This document shows, one piece after another, positions 16,074-25,781 of a stretch of DNA of 55,734 nucleotides. The position numbers and the translations under genes were made by a program. The notes under the pieces were generated by a model. The model did no database searches, was not told where the DNA came from, and saw nothing but the letters and a program-made list of their open reading frames with translations. Source of the stretch: Lachnospiraceae bacterium (GTDB taxonomy: Bacteria; Bacillota; Clostridia; Lachnospirales; Lachnospiraceae); the NCBI GenBank assembly GCA_017557525.1, contig JAFYYN010000047.1:1-55734 (forward strand), given 5' to 3'. Position 1 is the stretch's first letter. Every line of letters starts with the position of its first letter.

Positions 16074-17300
16074 ATGAAAGAGAAAGTAATTTTAGCTTAC
16101 TCGGGCGGACTTGATACAACAGCTATCATTCCGTGGCTTAAGGAGAATTTTGACTACGATGTAGTTTGCTGCTGTATCGATGTAGGACAGGAGAGCGAGC
16201 TTGACGGCTTAGAGGAGAGAGCAAAGCTTTCTGGAGCTGAAAAGCTTTATATCGAGCATCTTACAGAAGAATTTGTAGTCGATTATATCATGCCCTGTGT
16301 AAAGGCAGGCGCAGTTTATGAGCATAAGTACTTACTTGGTACATCAATGGCAAGGCCTCTTATCGCTAAGAAGCTTGTTGAGATCGCCCGCAAGGAGGGC
16401 GCAACAGCTATCTGCCATGGCGCTACCGGTAAGGGTAACGATCAGGTACGTTTCGAGCTTGGTATCAAGGCACTTGCTCCCGATATCAAGATTATTGCTC
16501 CCTGGAGAATGACAGACAAGTGGGGCATGAGCTCACGTGAGGAAGAGATTGAGTACTGCAAGAAGCATGGCATTGACCTGCCTTTCTCAGCAGACAACAG
16601 CTACAGCCGTGACAGAAACCTCTGGCATATCAGCCATGAGGGCTTAGAGCTTGAGGATCCCGCAAACGCACCTAACTACGATCATCTGCTTGTGCTTGGT
16701 GTTTCTCCTGAGAAAGCACCCGAAGAGGGCGAGATCATCAGCATGACCTTTGAAAAGGGTATCCCTACAAGCCTTAACGGCGAGAAGTTAAGCGCTACAG
16801 AGATCATCAAGAAATTAAATAAGCTTGGCGGAAAGCACGGTATCGGTATTGTTGATATCGTTGAGAACCGTGTAGTAGGCATGAAGTCACGTGGCGTTTA
16901 CGAGACACCCGGCGGAACAATCCTTATGGCAGCTCATGAGCAGCTTGAAGAGCTTATTCTTGACAGAGCAACCATGACAGTTAAGAAAGAAATCGGCAAC
17001 AAGTTTGCTGATGTAGTATACGAGGGCAAGTGGTTTACACCTTTACGCGAGGCACTCCAGGCATTTGTTGAGAGCACCCAGCAGTATGTTACCGGTGAAG
17101 TTAAGATGAAGCTTTACAAAGGTAACATCATCAAGCAGGGCACCACATCACCTTATTCACTTTACAGCGAGTCACTTGCATCATTTACAACCGGTGAGTT
17201 ATATGACCACCATGACGCAGAGGGCTTCATCAACCTGTTCGGCCTTTCATTAAAGGTTAGGGCTATGAAGATGGCTGAAGCTGAGAAGAACAAGAAATGA
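16074..17300 (+). CDS. argG: Argininosuccinate synthase
   Basis: A 408-residue enzyme joining citrulline and aspartate with ATP to form argininosuccinate, the penultimate step of arginine synthesis. The PP-loop [15 protein letters not shown] is at residues 8-22; [31 protein letters not shown] and [14 protein letters not shown] match the family. Length is normal (about 400). AAAGGAGAA lies 9 bp before the ATG. argH and other arginine genes are not adjacent, so argG is regulated on its own, by ARG boxes and perhaps the leader. A strong terminator (17349-17389) follows. Confidence 0.96.
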   Translation: MKEKVILAYSGGLDTTAIIPWLKENFDYDVVCCCIDVGQESELDGLEERAKLSGAEKLYIEHLTEEFVVDYIMPCVKAGAVYEHKYLLGTSMARPLIAKKLVEIARKEGATAICHGATGKGNDQVRFELGIKALAPDIKIIAPWRMTDKWGMSSREEEIEYCKKHGIDLPFSADNSYSRDRNLWHISHEGLELEDPANAPNYDHLLVLGVSPEKAPEEGEIISMTFEKGIPTSLNGEKLSATEIIKKLNKLGGKHGIGIVDIVENRVVGMKSRGVYETPGGTILMAAHEQLEELILDRATMTVKKEIGNKFADVVYEGKWFTPLREALQAFVESTQQYVTGEVKMKLYKGNIIKQGTTSPYSLYSESLASFTTGELYDHHDAEGFINLFGLSLKVRAMKMAEAEKNKK

Positions 17301-17348
17301 TCCATGACGGATAGGTAATTATATCATATATAGAAATATGATGATTAA

Positions 17349-17389
17349 GTTGCACAAAAATCACTCTGGTTATTTGTGCAACTTTTTTT
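17349..17389 (+). terminator. Rho-independent terminator of argG
   Basis: GTTGCACAAA (17349-17358) pairs perfectly with TTTGTGCAAC (17373-17382), followed by seven T residues. Confidence 0.9.
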
Positions 17390-17425
17390 GTCCATTATTG
17401 AGAATAATAGGGTTTTTCATTTCAC

Positions 17426-17454
17426 TTTACAAAAAGCGGTTTTCGTGGTATCCT
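17426..17454 (+). promoter_or_regulatory. topB promoter
   Basis: TTTACA (17426-17431), 17-bp spacer, TATCCT (17449-17454). Its flanks (CACTTTACAAAAA, and the 17 bases from the -10 onwards) nearly repeat the promoter of the pilus-like operon at 40394-40422. Confidence 0.6.
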
Positions 17455-17488
17455 TTGTTTATCTTGTTGGAAAGGAAACAGCTTTAAC

Positions 17489-19726
17489 ATGGGTAAGTCC
17501 TTATTTATTGCAGAAAAACCCAGTGTGGCGCAGCAGTTTGCCGACGCCATTTCACATAATTCCAAACAGTCTTTTAAAAAGGGGGACGGCTTCATGGAGT
17601 CGGCCGACTGCGTGGTCACGTGGTGTGTCGGACATCTTGTCACCATGAGTTACCCCGAGGTCTATGACGCAGCGCTTAAGAAGTGGAGTCTTGATACAAT
17701 CCCTTTCATTCCCGAAACCTTTAAATATGAGGTTATTGATAATGTCAAAAAGCAGTTTAATATTGTAAAAGGCCTGCTTAACAGGGCGGATGTTGAAAGA
17801 ATATATGTCTGTACCGACTCAGGACGTGAGGGAGAGTATATCTACAGGCTGGTTGACTCAATGGCCGGAGTGCCTGCCACAAAGGACAAGCGCCGAGTGT
17901 GGATAGACTCTCAGACGGAAGAAGAGGTTATGCGTGGTATACGTGAGGCTAAGCCTCTTTCTGAGTATAATAACCTTTCAGATGCCGCATACTTAAGAGC
18001 CAAAGAGGACTACCTTATGGGTATTAATTTCTCCAGAGTGCTCACTTTAAAGTACGGTTATAATGTGCGTAAATTCTTAAACGAAGAAAAGGCCGGTGCC
18101 ATATCAGTAGGCAGGGTTATGACCTGTGTGCTCGGTATGGTCGTAAGGCGCGAAAGAGAGATCAGGGCTTTCAACAAGACTCCTTTTTACAGGGTTATAG
18201 CTGATGCACTGTTGCCGGAGGGGTCAAGCGTTAAGCTTAACTGCGAGTTCAGGGCAGTTGAGGGCTCTAAGTACTATAATACGCCCTTTATGTACAAGGA
18301 AAACGGCTTTAAGGAGCTGGATACCGCAAAGAAACTGATAGCGGGCGCTCTTAAGACGGAAGAGGATAAATTGCAGTTTGCAACCGTTTTCGGTAAGGGA
18401 AACCAGGCTGTAACGGTTCCTTTTGGTGACGAGGCCGGTTACAATGCCCAGACAGCCAATAATGTGCCGATATCCGCATATACGCTTGGGTGCCCTGAAG
18501 AGCTTACAGGCAAGGTCGTAAGCTGCGAGAAAAAGAAAGAAACAAAGAATCCTCCGTTACTCTTTAACTTAGCAGAGCTGCAGAATGAATGCAGTAAGCT
18601 TTTTAAGATAAGCCCTGATGAGACTCTGACTGTTACGCAGGAGCTTTACGAGAAAAAGCTTGTTACGTACCCAAGAACTGACGCGAGAGTGCTTTCTACA
18701 GCTGTAGCGAAAGAAATTGACAAGAATATATCGGGTCTTAAGAATTTTCCACCTATGAAGGAGTTTGCGGAAGAAGTATTAAACGGAAAGTCGTTTTTAG
18801 GACTTGAAAAGACAAAATATGTTAATGATAAGCAGATAACGGATCACTATGCCATTATCCCTACAGGTCAGGGCTTTGGGGCCTTAAACAGCTTAAAGCC
18901 TTTGAGCAGAAAGGTGTATGAGCTTATCTGCAGGCGTTTCTTAAGCATCTTTTACCCTGCTGCGGTATACAGAAAGATTACTCTCTGCATAGAGATGGAC
19001 GGTGAAAAGTATTTCGCGAATCTTAAAGCTTTAGAAACCGAGGGCTGGCTAAAGGTGGCTAAGCCGGTTAAGGATCAGCAGGCCAGCGGTCAGAACCAGA
19101 CTGGAAACGTCCAAGGTGATGATAACCAGACGGATGGTGATGGTCAGGGTGATAATAAGGAAGGCGAGGCTGAGGAAGAGGAGCTTGGAAAGGACCTGCT
19201 TGAGATTGTTGGAAAGCTTAAGAAAGGCTCAGAGTTAAAAGTTTCGGATTTCGCTATAAAGCTTGGCGAGACTGCTCCGCCTAAGCGTTACAGCTCGGGT
19301 TCGATGATACTGGCGATGGAAAACGCTGGTCAGCTGATCGAGGATGAGGAGCTCAGGGCTCAGATAAAGGGCAGCGGCATCGGTACCTCAGCTACCAGGG
19401 CGGAGATTTTAAATAAGCTGATAAGGATCGACTACATAGCTATAAACAAAAAGACACAGATACTTACGCCTACTTTAAAGGGTGAGGTCATATACGAGGT
19501 TGTAAACGCCTCTATAAGGGGGTTACTCAACCCTGAGCTTACAGCAAGCTGGGAAAAAGGGCTAACAGGCGTTGCCGACGGTAATATTGCAGAAAAGGAC
19601 TACATAGTTAAGCTTGAGCAGTATATCAGGAAAATGACTGATGGCGTAAAAGGATTAAATAACTCGGCACTTTTGGAAAATAATTTCAGGTACGCAAAAA
19701 CTTTTTACGGTAAGTCCAAAAAATAG
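17489..19726 (+). CDS. topB: DNA topoisomerase III (type IA)
   Basis: A 745-residue type IA topoisomerase that passes and decatenates single strands during replication and recombination. The Toprim domain starts SLFIAEKPSVAQQFA; CTDSGREGEYIYR holds the metal-binding acids; the active-site tyrosine is in LVTYPRTDARVLS (about residue 394). An unusual acidic, Gln/Asp/Gly-rich insert of about 35 residues (near 533-567) lies before the C-terminal part of the core. There is no zinc-finger tail. AAAGGA is about 12 bp upstream. The next gene starts 72 bp later and probably shares the transcript or has a weak promoter of its own. Confidence 0.95.
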   Translation: MGKSLFIAEKPSVAQQFADAISHNSKQSFKKGDGFMESADCVVTWCVGHLVTMSYPEVYDAALKKWSLDTIPFIPETFKYEVIDNVKKQFNIVKGLLNRADVERIYVCTDSGREGEYIYRLVDSMAGVPATKDKRRVWIDSQTEEEVMRGIREAKPLSEYNNLSDAAYLRAKEDYLMGINFSRVLTLKYGYNVRKFLNEEKAGAISVGRVMTCVLGMVVRREREIRAFNKTPFYRVIADALLPEGSSVKLNCEFRAVEGSKYYNTPFMYKENGFKELDTAKKLIAGALKTEEDKLQFATVFGKGNQAVTVPFGDEAGYNAQTANNVPISAYTLGCPEELTGKVVSCEKKKETKNPPLLFNLAELQNECSKLFKISPDETLTVTQELYEKKLVTYPRTDARVLSTAVAKEIDKNISGLKNFPPMKEFAEEVLNGKSFLGLEKTKYVNDKQITDHYAIIPTGQGFGALNSLKPLSRKVYELICRRFLSIFYPAAVYRKITLCIEMDGEKYFANLKALETEGWLKVAKPVKDQQASGQNQTGNVQGDDNQTDGDGQGDNKEGEAEEEELGKDLLEIVGKLKKGSELKVSDFAIKLGETAPPKRYSSGSMILAMENAGQLIEDEELRAQIKGSGIGTSATRAEILNKLIRIDYIAINKKTQILTPTLKGEVIYEVVNASIRGLLNPELTASWEKGLTGVADGNIAEKDYIVKLEQYIRKMTDGVKGLNNSALLENNFRYAKTFYGKSKK

Positions 19727-19798
19727 GACACACCATGCTGTATACTCCAAAATGTAAAAAGAAAATTTTTATAAACTTTTACATACGGAGGTGTCAGC

Positions 19799-19966
19799 AT
19801 GAACGGAAAGGGTTATTTTCTTAAGGCAAAAAGGATTATCAAAAGTGTGCTTCTCTCGGCATTTTTGCTGGCCTGGAGCGTTGGTATGATGGTCGGCGGA
19901 TTGTACGGTATGGCAGCCGTCATCGTAGGAGTTCCGGCTGTGATCGGCTTTACTGTTTTTCAATGA
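19799..19966 (+). CDS. Small hydrophobic membrane protein (55 residues)
   Basis: ATG at 19799, TGA at 19964-19966, with an excellent GGAGGTG ribosome site 6 bp upstream. A short basic N-terminus (MNGKGYFLKAKRIIK) precedes two hydrophobic stretches rich in Gly, Ala and Val, so it should span the membrane once or twice. The family is not recognised. The strong ribosome site and positive-inside start argue that it is a true gene. It sits between topB and the HD-GYP gene, which has its own promoter just after this stop codon. Confidence 0.7.
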   Translation: MNGKGYFLKAKRIIKSVLLSAFLLAWSVGMMVGGLYGMAAVIVGVPAVIGFTVFQ

Positions 19967-19971
19967 AAAAG

Positions 19972-20000
19972 TAGACATTTTCGTTAAAATGTGGTATTGT
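19972..20000 (+). promoter_or_regulatory. Promoter of the HD-GYP gene
   Basis: TAGACA (19972-19977), 17-bp spacer, TATTGT (19995-20000). Confidence 0.5.
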
Positions 20001-20024
20001 ATATTAGATATAGTAGTATCATTA

Positions 20025-20048
20025 GGGTAAATGTGTATGCATTTACCC
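20025..20048 (+). promoter_or_regulatory. Leader hairpin before the HD-GYP gene
   Basis: GGGTAAATG (20025-20033) pairs perfectly with CATTTACCC (20040-20048) around TGTATG in the 5' leader, followed by TTTGGGGCGTTTT. It may be a weak attenuator or mRNA stabiliser. It does not resemble known c-di-GMP riboswitches. Confidence 0.4.
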
Positions 20049-20105
20049 TTTGGGGCGTTTTAAAGGCTGCATTTTTTGCAGTTTTACATCTGTTTGGAGG
20101 AATGT

Positions 20106-21197
20106 ATGGGGATAATGCCGGGTTCAACACCTGACGACAGAAAGATAGAAAGAATATCTATAAGCCGTGCCGTACCGGGTATGGAGCTTGCAAAGGATAT
20201 TTATTCACGAAACGACCAGATGGTTTTGGGGCGTGGGTCTATTCTTGACGCCCAAAAAATCTCAAAGATCATGTTTTACTCTGTTGATACCATTACGGTA
20301 TACAAGCTTGAGGAGGAAACGGAGAAAACGCTTACCCAGCAGCTGAAGGAAAGCGTCGAGTTCAGGGAGTTTTCGCAGCGCTACGATAAGACGGTCAGTA
20401 CGTTTAAGGACTCAGTAAACAGGGTTATTACCGAAAATCATGAGATTGACGGCGAAGAGCTCATGGGTGAGATAGAGGACATCATAGAAAAGACCGGGAG
20501 CAATGCGCGTATTTTCAATATGCTTCACTGCATCAGGGACTATGATGAGATGACGTATGTCCACAGTGTAAATGTTTCGCTTATCTGCAACTGCTTTGCC
20601 AAATGGCTTGAGATGCCTGAGGAGGATAAGAGGATCATCACTCTGGGAGGTCTTTTGCATGATATAGGCAAGATCAGCATCCCGAGAGAGATACTTTTAA
20701 AGCCTGATTCACTTACTCCTGATGAGTATGAGGTCGTAAAGACGCATACTGTCAAGGGCTATGGGATACTTAAGGAAAAGAGGATCGACGACAGGATAAA
20801 GATGATAGCCCTTCAGCATCACGAGCGTGCCGATAAGACGGGCTACCCTTATGCCAAGAGCGGTGATGAGATAGAGCCCTTTGCCATGATAGTTGCCATT
20901 GCGGATGTTTATGACGCAATGACCAGCGACAGGGTTTACCGCCCGAGGATCTGTCCTTTCGATGTAGTACAGGCCTTAGAGGACGGTAATACAAAGTATA
21001 ATGCAGGCTATCTGGTGCCCCTGTTGGAACAGATCACCGAGGTTTACATTAATCATACCGTCAGGCTTTCAAACGACGCCATAGGACGTGTGGTAATGAT
21101 CAACAGAGGTGAGCTTTCAAAGCCTGTTATACAGGTTAAGAATGAGTTTGTGGACCTTACAAAGTTAAGGAAGATAAAGATAGAAGAAATACTTTAA
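20106..21197 (+). CDS. HD-GYP domain cyclic-di-GMP phosphodiesterase-like protein
   Basis: A 363-residue protein: an N-terminal region of about 110 residues (RISISRAVPGMELAKDIYSRNDQMVLGRG), then an HD-GYP domain. HD is in GGLLHDIGKISIPREILLKP (about residue 186), the HHE motif in LQHHERADKTGYPY (about 238-250) with the GYP triad, and IADVYDAMTSDRVYRPR follows. All metal ligands appear present, so it should hydrolyse c-di-GMP. ATG 20106 has TTTGGAGG 5 bp upstream; the in-frame TTG at 20076 has no such site. There is no sensor or membrane segment. The next gene follows 12 bp after the stop, so these membrane genes probably share its transcript. Confidence 0.88.
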   Translation: MGIMPGSTPDDRKIERISISRAVPGMELAKDIYSRNDQMVLGRGSILDAQKISKIMFYSVDTITVYKLEEETEKTLTQQLKESVEFREFSQRYDKTVSTFKDSVNRVITENHEIDGEELMGEIEDIIEKTGSNARIFNMLHCIRDYDEMTYVHSVNVSLICNCFAKWLEMPEEDKRIITLGGLLHDIGKISIPREILLKPDSLTPDEYEVVKTHTVKGYGILKEKRIDDRIKMIALQHHERADKTGYPYAKSGDEIEPFAMIVAIADVYDAMTSDRVYRPRICPFDVVQALEDGNTKYNAGYLVPLLEQITEVYINHTVRLSNDAIGRVVMINRGELSKPVIQVKNEFVDLTKLRKIKIEEIL

Positions 21198-21209
21198 AAG
21201 GATTTGGAC

Positions 21210-22637
21210 ATGGAAAACGGTAAAGTGATCAAGGAAAGAAGAAATGATAGTCCGTGGAAGAAATACGGCGGTTTTGGAATGACCGCCTTTCTTGTCATTG
21301 TCGGAGCGGTCCTGATCATTTTTATTTTGCTGAGATTTGACGAGTTTTCCGAGGTGCTGTCAAAGATTTTCAGAGCCATGTCTCCGGTTATTATCGGTAT
21401 AGTTTTTGCATATCTGATGAACCCGCTGATGAATGTCTTTGAAAATGGCATGAAACGTGTTTTCTATAAGCATGCACGAAAGATCACCAGGGCTAAGAAA
21501 ATCTGCAGGGTGCTTAGCCTGATACTGACCATGGTTATTCTTGTTTCGGTTATTACGGTTATCATATATATGCTGATCCCTGAGCTTACAGATACGGTCA
21601 TGGGTACCGAGACCACTGAAGGTCTTGTGGATATCCTGCCCAAGCAGAGTGAAAATTTAAGAGAGTGGCTGCAGGATGTACTTAACCGTGATTCAAAAAT
21701 TTCCCAGTTCGCAAGGGAAACCTTTGAAAAGGCGGCTGGCTATCTGGAGGATTTCGTAAATAACAGATTTATCCATTATACGTCCGATATCCTAAGCTAT
21801 ATCGCGAGCGGTGTATGGAGCGTATTCGGTATAGTTTATGATATCATCATCGGTATTGTTTTCTCCGTATATATTCTTCTTGCCAAAGAGACCTTTGCCG
21901 GTCATGCAAAGAAGATCATATACTCAGTTTTTAAAAGACGCAGGGCTAATGCGATCATAAGGATAGCAAAGCAGTGCCATAACAAGTTTACCGGAGCGAT
22001 CACCGGTAAGATCGTTGATTCGATAATTATCGGAGTTCTGTGCTTTATCGGCATGATGGTAATGGATATCCCTTACAGGATACTGGTGAGCGTTATCATT
22101 GCGGTTACAAATGTAATCCCGTTCTTTGGACCATACATAGGCGGAGTGCCCACAGCGTTCCTGATCCTTTGCGCAGATCCTTTGAAGGCTTTGTACTTTG
22201 TTATTTTCCTTGTAATCCTTCAGCAGTTTGACTGCAATTTCTTAGATCCCAAGATTGTGGGCGGTTCCATCGGACTTTCACCTTTCTGGGTATTGTTCTC
22301 GTGCGTTGTGTTTGGAGCTTTGTTTGGCTTACCGGGTCTGCTGCTCGGTGTACCGGGTATGGCCTGTGTTTATATGATCATAAAGGAAATTGTGGAATAC
22401 AGGCTTAAAAAGCGAGGTTTGCGGACGGATACGGATTATTATATAGATGCCGATCATGTGGATGAACAGGAGCTTGTGCTGGTTGACCCTAAGCTAGACC
22501 CTGTTAAGATAAGCCCCGATGAATATGAGCAGAGGATCCGTGAAGAAAATGAGGCGTTAGAAAAAGAGACGGATGAGAAGGCAGAAGAGGAATCCGGTAA
22601 GAAATCTGATAAGAAAATTTCCGATGATGATAAATGA
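21210..22637 (+). CDS. AI-2E family transporter
   Basis: A 475-residue membrane protein of the AI-2E/PerM family (PF01594) with about eight helices. Evidence: an N-terminal pair of helices around residues 20-75, the long soluble loop with SENLREWLQDVL, then PYRILVSVIIAVTNVIPFFGPYIGGVP and LDPKIVGGSIGLSPFWVLFSCVVFGALFGLPGLLLGVP, the most conserved blocks. Some members export autoinducer-2, others exchange Na+ and H+; the substrate is unknown here. The C-terminal 70 residues are highly acidic and lysine-rich, a cytoplasmic tail. ATG 21210 has AAAGGA upstream; the in-frame TTG at 21204 is less likely. Confidence 0.88.
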   Translation: MENGKVIKERRNDSPWKKYGGFGMTAFLVIVGAVLIIFILLRFDEFSEVLSKIFRAMSPVIIGIVFAYLMNPLMNVFENGMKRVFYKHARKITRAKKICRVLSLILTMVILVSVITVIIYMLIPELTDTVMGTETTEGLVDILPKQSENLREWLQDVLNRDSKISQFARETFEKAAGYLEDFVNNRFIHYTSDILSYIASGVWSVFGIVYDIIIGIVFSVYILLAKETFAGHAKKIIYSVFKRRRANAIIRIAKQCHNKFTGAITGKIVDSIIIGVLCFIGMMVMDIPYRILVSVIIAVTNVIPFFGPYIGGVPTAFLILCADPLKALYFVIFLVILQQFDCNFLDPKIVGGSIGLSPFWVLFSCVVFGALFGLPGLLLGVPGMACVYMIIKEIVEYRLKKRGLRTDTDYYIDADHVDEQELVLVDPKLDPVKISPDEYEQRIREENEALEKETDEKAEEESGKKSDKKISDDDK

Positions 22638-22659
22638 AAAATAAAAAGAGGCTTTCAAA

Positions 22660-23418
22660 ATGAGTAAATTTTTTAGTGTAGACAATAAGTTTTTTTCAAC
22701 TGTTAATAAGATCGTGGATCTGCTGTGGCTTAGTTTTCTTTGGTCGCTCATCAGTCTTCCGATGATCTTTGTTTTGGGCGTTTTCTTATTTGAGTATGAT
22801 AAGGTCGGCCTTATGATACTGTTTTTATTACCGGTCAGTGTGATCACTGTAGGGCCTGCATCGGCAGCTCTTTATTATGCGGTAGTTAAGTCGGTAAGAC
22901 GTGAGAGGAGCTATGCTACAAAGTGTTTCTTTCATGCTTTTAAGCAAAACTTTAAATACGGCGCTTTAAGTTCAATTATTTTCGGTGCTGTCAGCGCAAT
23001 GCTTATAATTGATTATTTCTGGGCTACTTATTCCGAAAGTGTCGATCCTAATATAGCAGGCCTTATGCGCGGCGCATTTATCGGGATAGCGATCTTTGTT
23101 TTGTTTACGCTTGTATGGGTAAATCCTTTGCTTTCACGTTTTGAGCTTAAATTAAAGGATCTTATCAAAAACGCCCTGATCTTAGCCATTAAAAATGTTT
23201 TTAGGACCCTGATCATGGCTGCTTTCTGGGTTGGACTCGGATATGCGTTCTGGACATTTTTAGATTATATTTACCAGTATATCATTCTTATCCCATTAAT
23301 CCTTCCGGGAGTTTCGGCTCTGCTTCGTTCCTTTGTTATTGAGCCTGTATTTAAGCGTATTACGGGCGATCCCAATGAGGATTCTGACACGGAAGTAGAT
23401 GCATGGTATGCGGAGTGA
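22660..23418 (+). CDS. YesL/DUF624 family membrane protein
   Basis: A 252-residue membrane protein with about five or six helices. The opening FFSTVNKIVDLLWLSFLWSLISLPMI and the following VGPASAALYYAVVKSVRRERSYATKCFFHAFKQNFKYG are typical of DUF624 (YesL). The family is often linked to carbohydrate uptake or polysaccharide loci; its biochemical role is unknown. AAAGAGG is 8 bp upstream. It lies 22 bp after the AI-2E gene and 77 bp before glgB, so it may be co-transcribed with either. Confidence 0.8.
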   Translation: MSKFFSVDNKFFSTVNKIVDLLWLSFLWSLISLPMIFVLGVFLFEYDKVGLMILFLLPVSVITVGPASAALYYAVVKSVRRERSYATKCFFHAFKQNFKYGALSSIIFGAVSAMLIIDYFWATYSESVDPNIAGLMRGAFIGIAIFVLFTLVWVNPLLSRFELKLKDLIKNALILAIKNVFRTLIMAAFWVGLGYAFWTFLDYIYQYIILIPLILPGVSALLRSFVIEPVFKRITGDPNEDSDTEVDAWYAE

Positions 23419-23495
23419 TCAAGGCTGACTGATGAGGTGTTTTAGAGTTAAGATATTTATGCGTTTAAAGAAATATTACAACATGGAGGTTAGGT
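23419..23495. repeat. Dispersed repeat fragment upstream of glgB
   Basis: Contains GGCTGACTGATGAGGTGTTTT (23425-23445 region), shared in part with 15808-15822 (CTGACTGATGAGGTGTTT) and 6588-6596. No hairpin partner is left here. Confidence 0.4.
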
Positions 23496-25781
23496 ATGGA
23501 AAAAGAACTGTATGAGGTTTTGAACTGGGGTGTAATGGAGGCTTTGGAGTATTCGGAGTGCGATGACCCGCACTCATGGCTTGGTGCCCACAAGACTAAA
23601 AATGGTGTTATATATAATGCCTTTAAGCCTACCGCTAAATCCGTAGAGGTAAAATTTAAGGACAAGACCTTGCAGATGGAAGCTACTGACGGAAAAGGCA
23701 ATTTCTCACTCTTAACTAAGGACAAAAAGGTTAAGGATTATAAGCTTGTGGTAACCTATGACAATGATACCGTTGCCGAGGAATATGATGCTTATTCCTT
23801 CCCTGTTATCTTTAATTCAGATGACGAAGCAAAGTTTCTTAAGGGTATCCATTATGATATTTATGAAAAGCTCGGTTCCCATATCATGACCATAAACGGG
23901 GTAAAGGGCGTATACTTTGCAGTATGGGCTCCTAATGCCGAAAGAGTCAGCGTAGTAGGCGATTTCGATATGTGGGACGGAAGACGTTACCCAATGAGAA
24001 AGCTCCGTGCTTCGGGCGTATTTGAGCTTTTTATCCCGGGGCTTAGTGAAGGAACAGTATATAAATACGAGATAAAGGGTAAGAACGGACTTGCATTCTT
24101 AAAGTCAGACCCTTACGGAAACCGTTTCGAGCTTAGACCTGATACCGCTGCCATCGTTACCGGTCTTGATTATGACTGGAAGGATGCTGAGTGGATCAAA
24201 AAGAGAAAAGCTCAGAATGTTGAAAAGATTCCGATGTCCATCTATGAGGTGCATTTAGGCTCATGGTTAAGAAAAGGCGAGGGCGATAATGATTTCTATA
24301 ACTACAGGGAAATAGCTGTTAAGCTTGCTAAATACGTTAAAAAGATGGGCTATACCCACCTGGAGCTGCTCCCTGTTATGGAGCATCCGTTTGACGGCTC
24401 CTGGGGCTACCAGGTAACAGGCTATTATGCAGCAACCTCAAGATACGGGACTCCTCAGGATTTCATGTATTTCATGGATTATATGCATAACGAGGGTATT
24501 GGCGTTATCCTTGACTGGGTACCTGCACACTTCCCTAAGGATGCATTTGCTCTTGCAAGATTTGACGGAGGCTGTCTGTATGAGCATAAGGACCCGAGGC
24601 TGGGAGAGCATCCTGACTGGGGCACACTTATATTTGACTTTGGACGTCCCGAGGTTTCCAACTTCCTTATCGCCAATGCGCTGTTCTGGGTAAAGAAGTA
24701 TCATGCGGACGGTATCAGAATGGATGCTGTTGCTTCGATGCTCTACCTTGATTACGGCAGACGTGACGGACAGTGGGTAGCCAATAAGTACGGCAGCAAT
24801 GAAAACCTTGAGGCAATAGAGCTGTTAAAGCACCTCAATTCTGTATTCCATAAAAATAATGACGGTGCTGTTATCATAGCCGAGGAATCAACAGCATGGC
24901 CAAGGATCACCGGCAAGGTTGAGAATGAGGGCTTAGGCTTTGACTTAAAGTGGAATATGGGCTGGATGAACGATTTCACCGGCTACATGAAGCAGGATCC
25001 TCTGTTCAGAAAGGGCTGCCATGGCATGCTTACCTTCAGTATGATGTATGCCTATAGTGAGCGCTTTGTACTGGTTCTTTCACATGATGAGGTTGTACAC
25101 GGAAAGTGCTCAATGCTCAATAAGATGCCGGGTTATACGGTTGATAAGTTTGCTAACCTGCGTGCAGCTTACGGCTTTATGATGGGACATCCCGGAAAGA
25201 AGCTGCTTTTCATGGGTCAGGAGTTTGCTCAGGAGCGTGAGTGGAGCGAGGCAAGGAGCCTTGACTGGGATGTGCTTGACGATGAGCTTCATCAGAAGAT
25301 GCAGAAGTTCTGCGCTGACTTAAATAAGCTGTATACTACAAGGTCAGCCTTTACTGAGCTTGACAATGACCCTAACGGCTTTAAGTGGATGAGCTGTCTT
25401 GACGCAGACCACAGCATTGTAAGCTTTATAAGATATGACGGAAAGAAGGAGAATACTCTGCTCTTTGTATTTAACTTTACTCCGGTGGTATATAATTACT
25501 TTATACAGGCAGTTCCTTATGCCGGAAACTACAAGGAAATACTTAACAGTGATGCTGAAAAGTACGGCGGATCGGGCAGGGTAAACAGCAAGGTAAGAAA
25601 GTCCCGTCCTATGCCTAAGGATGGTCAGAACAACTCTATAGAGATGGTTCTTCCTCCTCTGTCAGTATGTGTATTTGAGTATAAGCCTGCTCCTGTTAAG
25701 ACAGAGAGCGCCGACAAGGAAAAGGCACCGGCAGCTAAGAAAAAGACCAAGGGGACGCCTATCAAGCCTACATCTAAATAA
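23496..25781 (+). CDS. glgB: 1,4-alpha-glucan (glycogen) branching enzyme
   Basis: A 761-residue GH13 enzyme that makes alpha-1,6 branches in glycogen. N-terminal CBM48 modules (DDPHSWLGAHKTKNGVIYNAF, then VWAPNAERVSVVGDFDMWDGRRYPM) precede the barrel. The catalytic triad is visible: nucleophile Asp in DGIRMDAVASMLYLDYGR (about 410), acid Glu in VIIAEEST (about 462) and Asp in LSHDEVVHGK (about 530). It is about 30 residues longer than most, owing to a Lys/Ala/Pro-rich C-terminal tail (APVKTESADKEKAPAAKKK), an odd basic extension. A good GGAGGTTAGGT site precedes the ATG. A second GH13 protein in the window (29903-32116) may serve the same glycogen pool. Confidence 0.96.
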   Translation: MEKELYEVLNWGVMEALEYSECDDPHSWLGAHKTKNGVIYNAFKPTAKSVEVKFKDKTLQMEATDGKGNFSLLTKDKKVKDYKLVVTYDNDTVAEEYDAYSFPVIFNSDDEAKFLKGIHYDIYEKLGSHIMTINGVKGVYFAVWAPNAERVSVVGDFDMWDGRRYPMRKLRASGVFELFIPGLSEGTVYKYEIKGKNGLAFLKSDPYGNRFELRPDTAAIVTGLDYDWKDAEWIKKRKAQNVEKIPMSIYEVHLGSWLRKGEGDNDFYNYREIAVKLAKYVKKMGYTHLELLPVMEHPFDGSWGYQVTGYYAATSRYGTPQDFMYFMDYMHNEGIGVILDWVPAHFPKDAFALARFDGGCLYEHKDPRLGEHPDWGTLIFDFGRPEVSNFLIANALFWVKKYHADGIRMDAVASMLYLDYGRRDGQWVANKYGSNENLEAIELLKHLNSVFHKNNDGAVIIAEESTAWPRITGKVENEGLGFDLKWNMGWMNDFTGYMKQDPLFRKGCHGMLTFSMMYAYSERFVLVLSHDEVVHGKCSMLNKMPGYTVDKFANLRAAYGFMMGHPGKKLLFMGQEFAQEREWSEARSLDWDVLDDELHQKMQKFCADLNKLYTTRSAFTELDNDPNGFKWMSCLDADHSIVSFIRYDGKKENTLLFVFNFTPVVYNYFIQAVPYAGNYKEILNSDAEKYGGSGRVNSKVRKSRPMPKDGQNNSIEMVLPPLSVCVFEYKPAPVKTESADKEKAPAAKKKTKGTPIKPTSK

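Noticed and set aside
20001-20105. c-di-GMP riboswitch before the HD-GYP gene
   Set aside because: Neither class I nor class II core sequences are present in the short leader.
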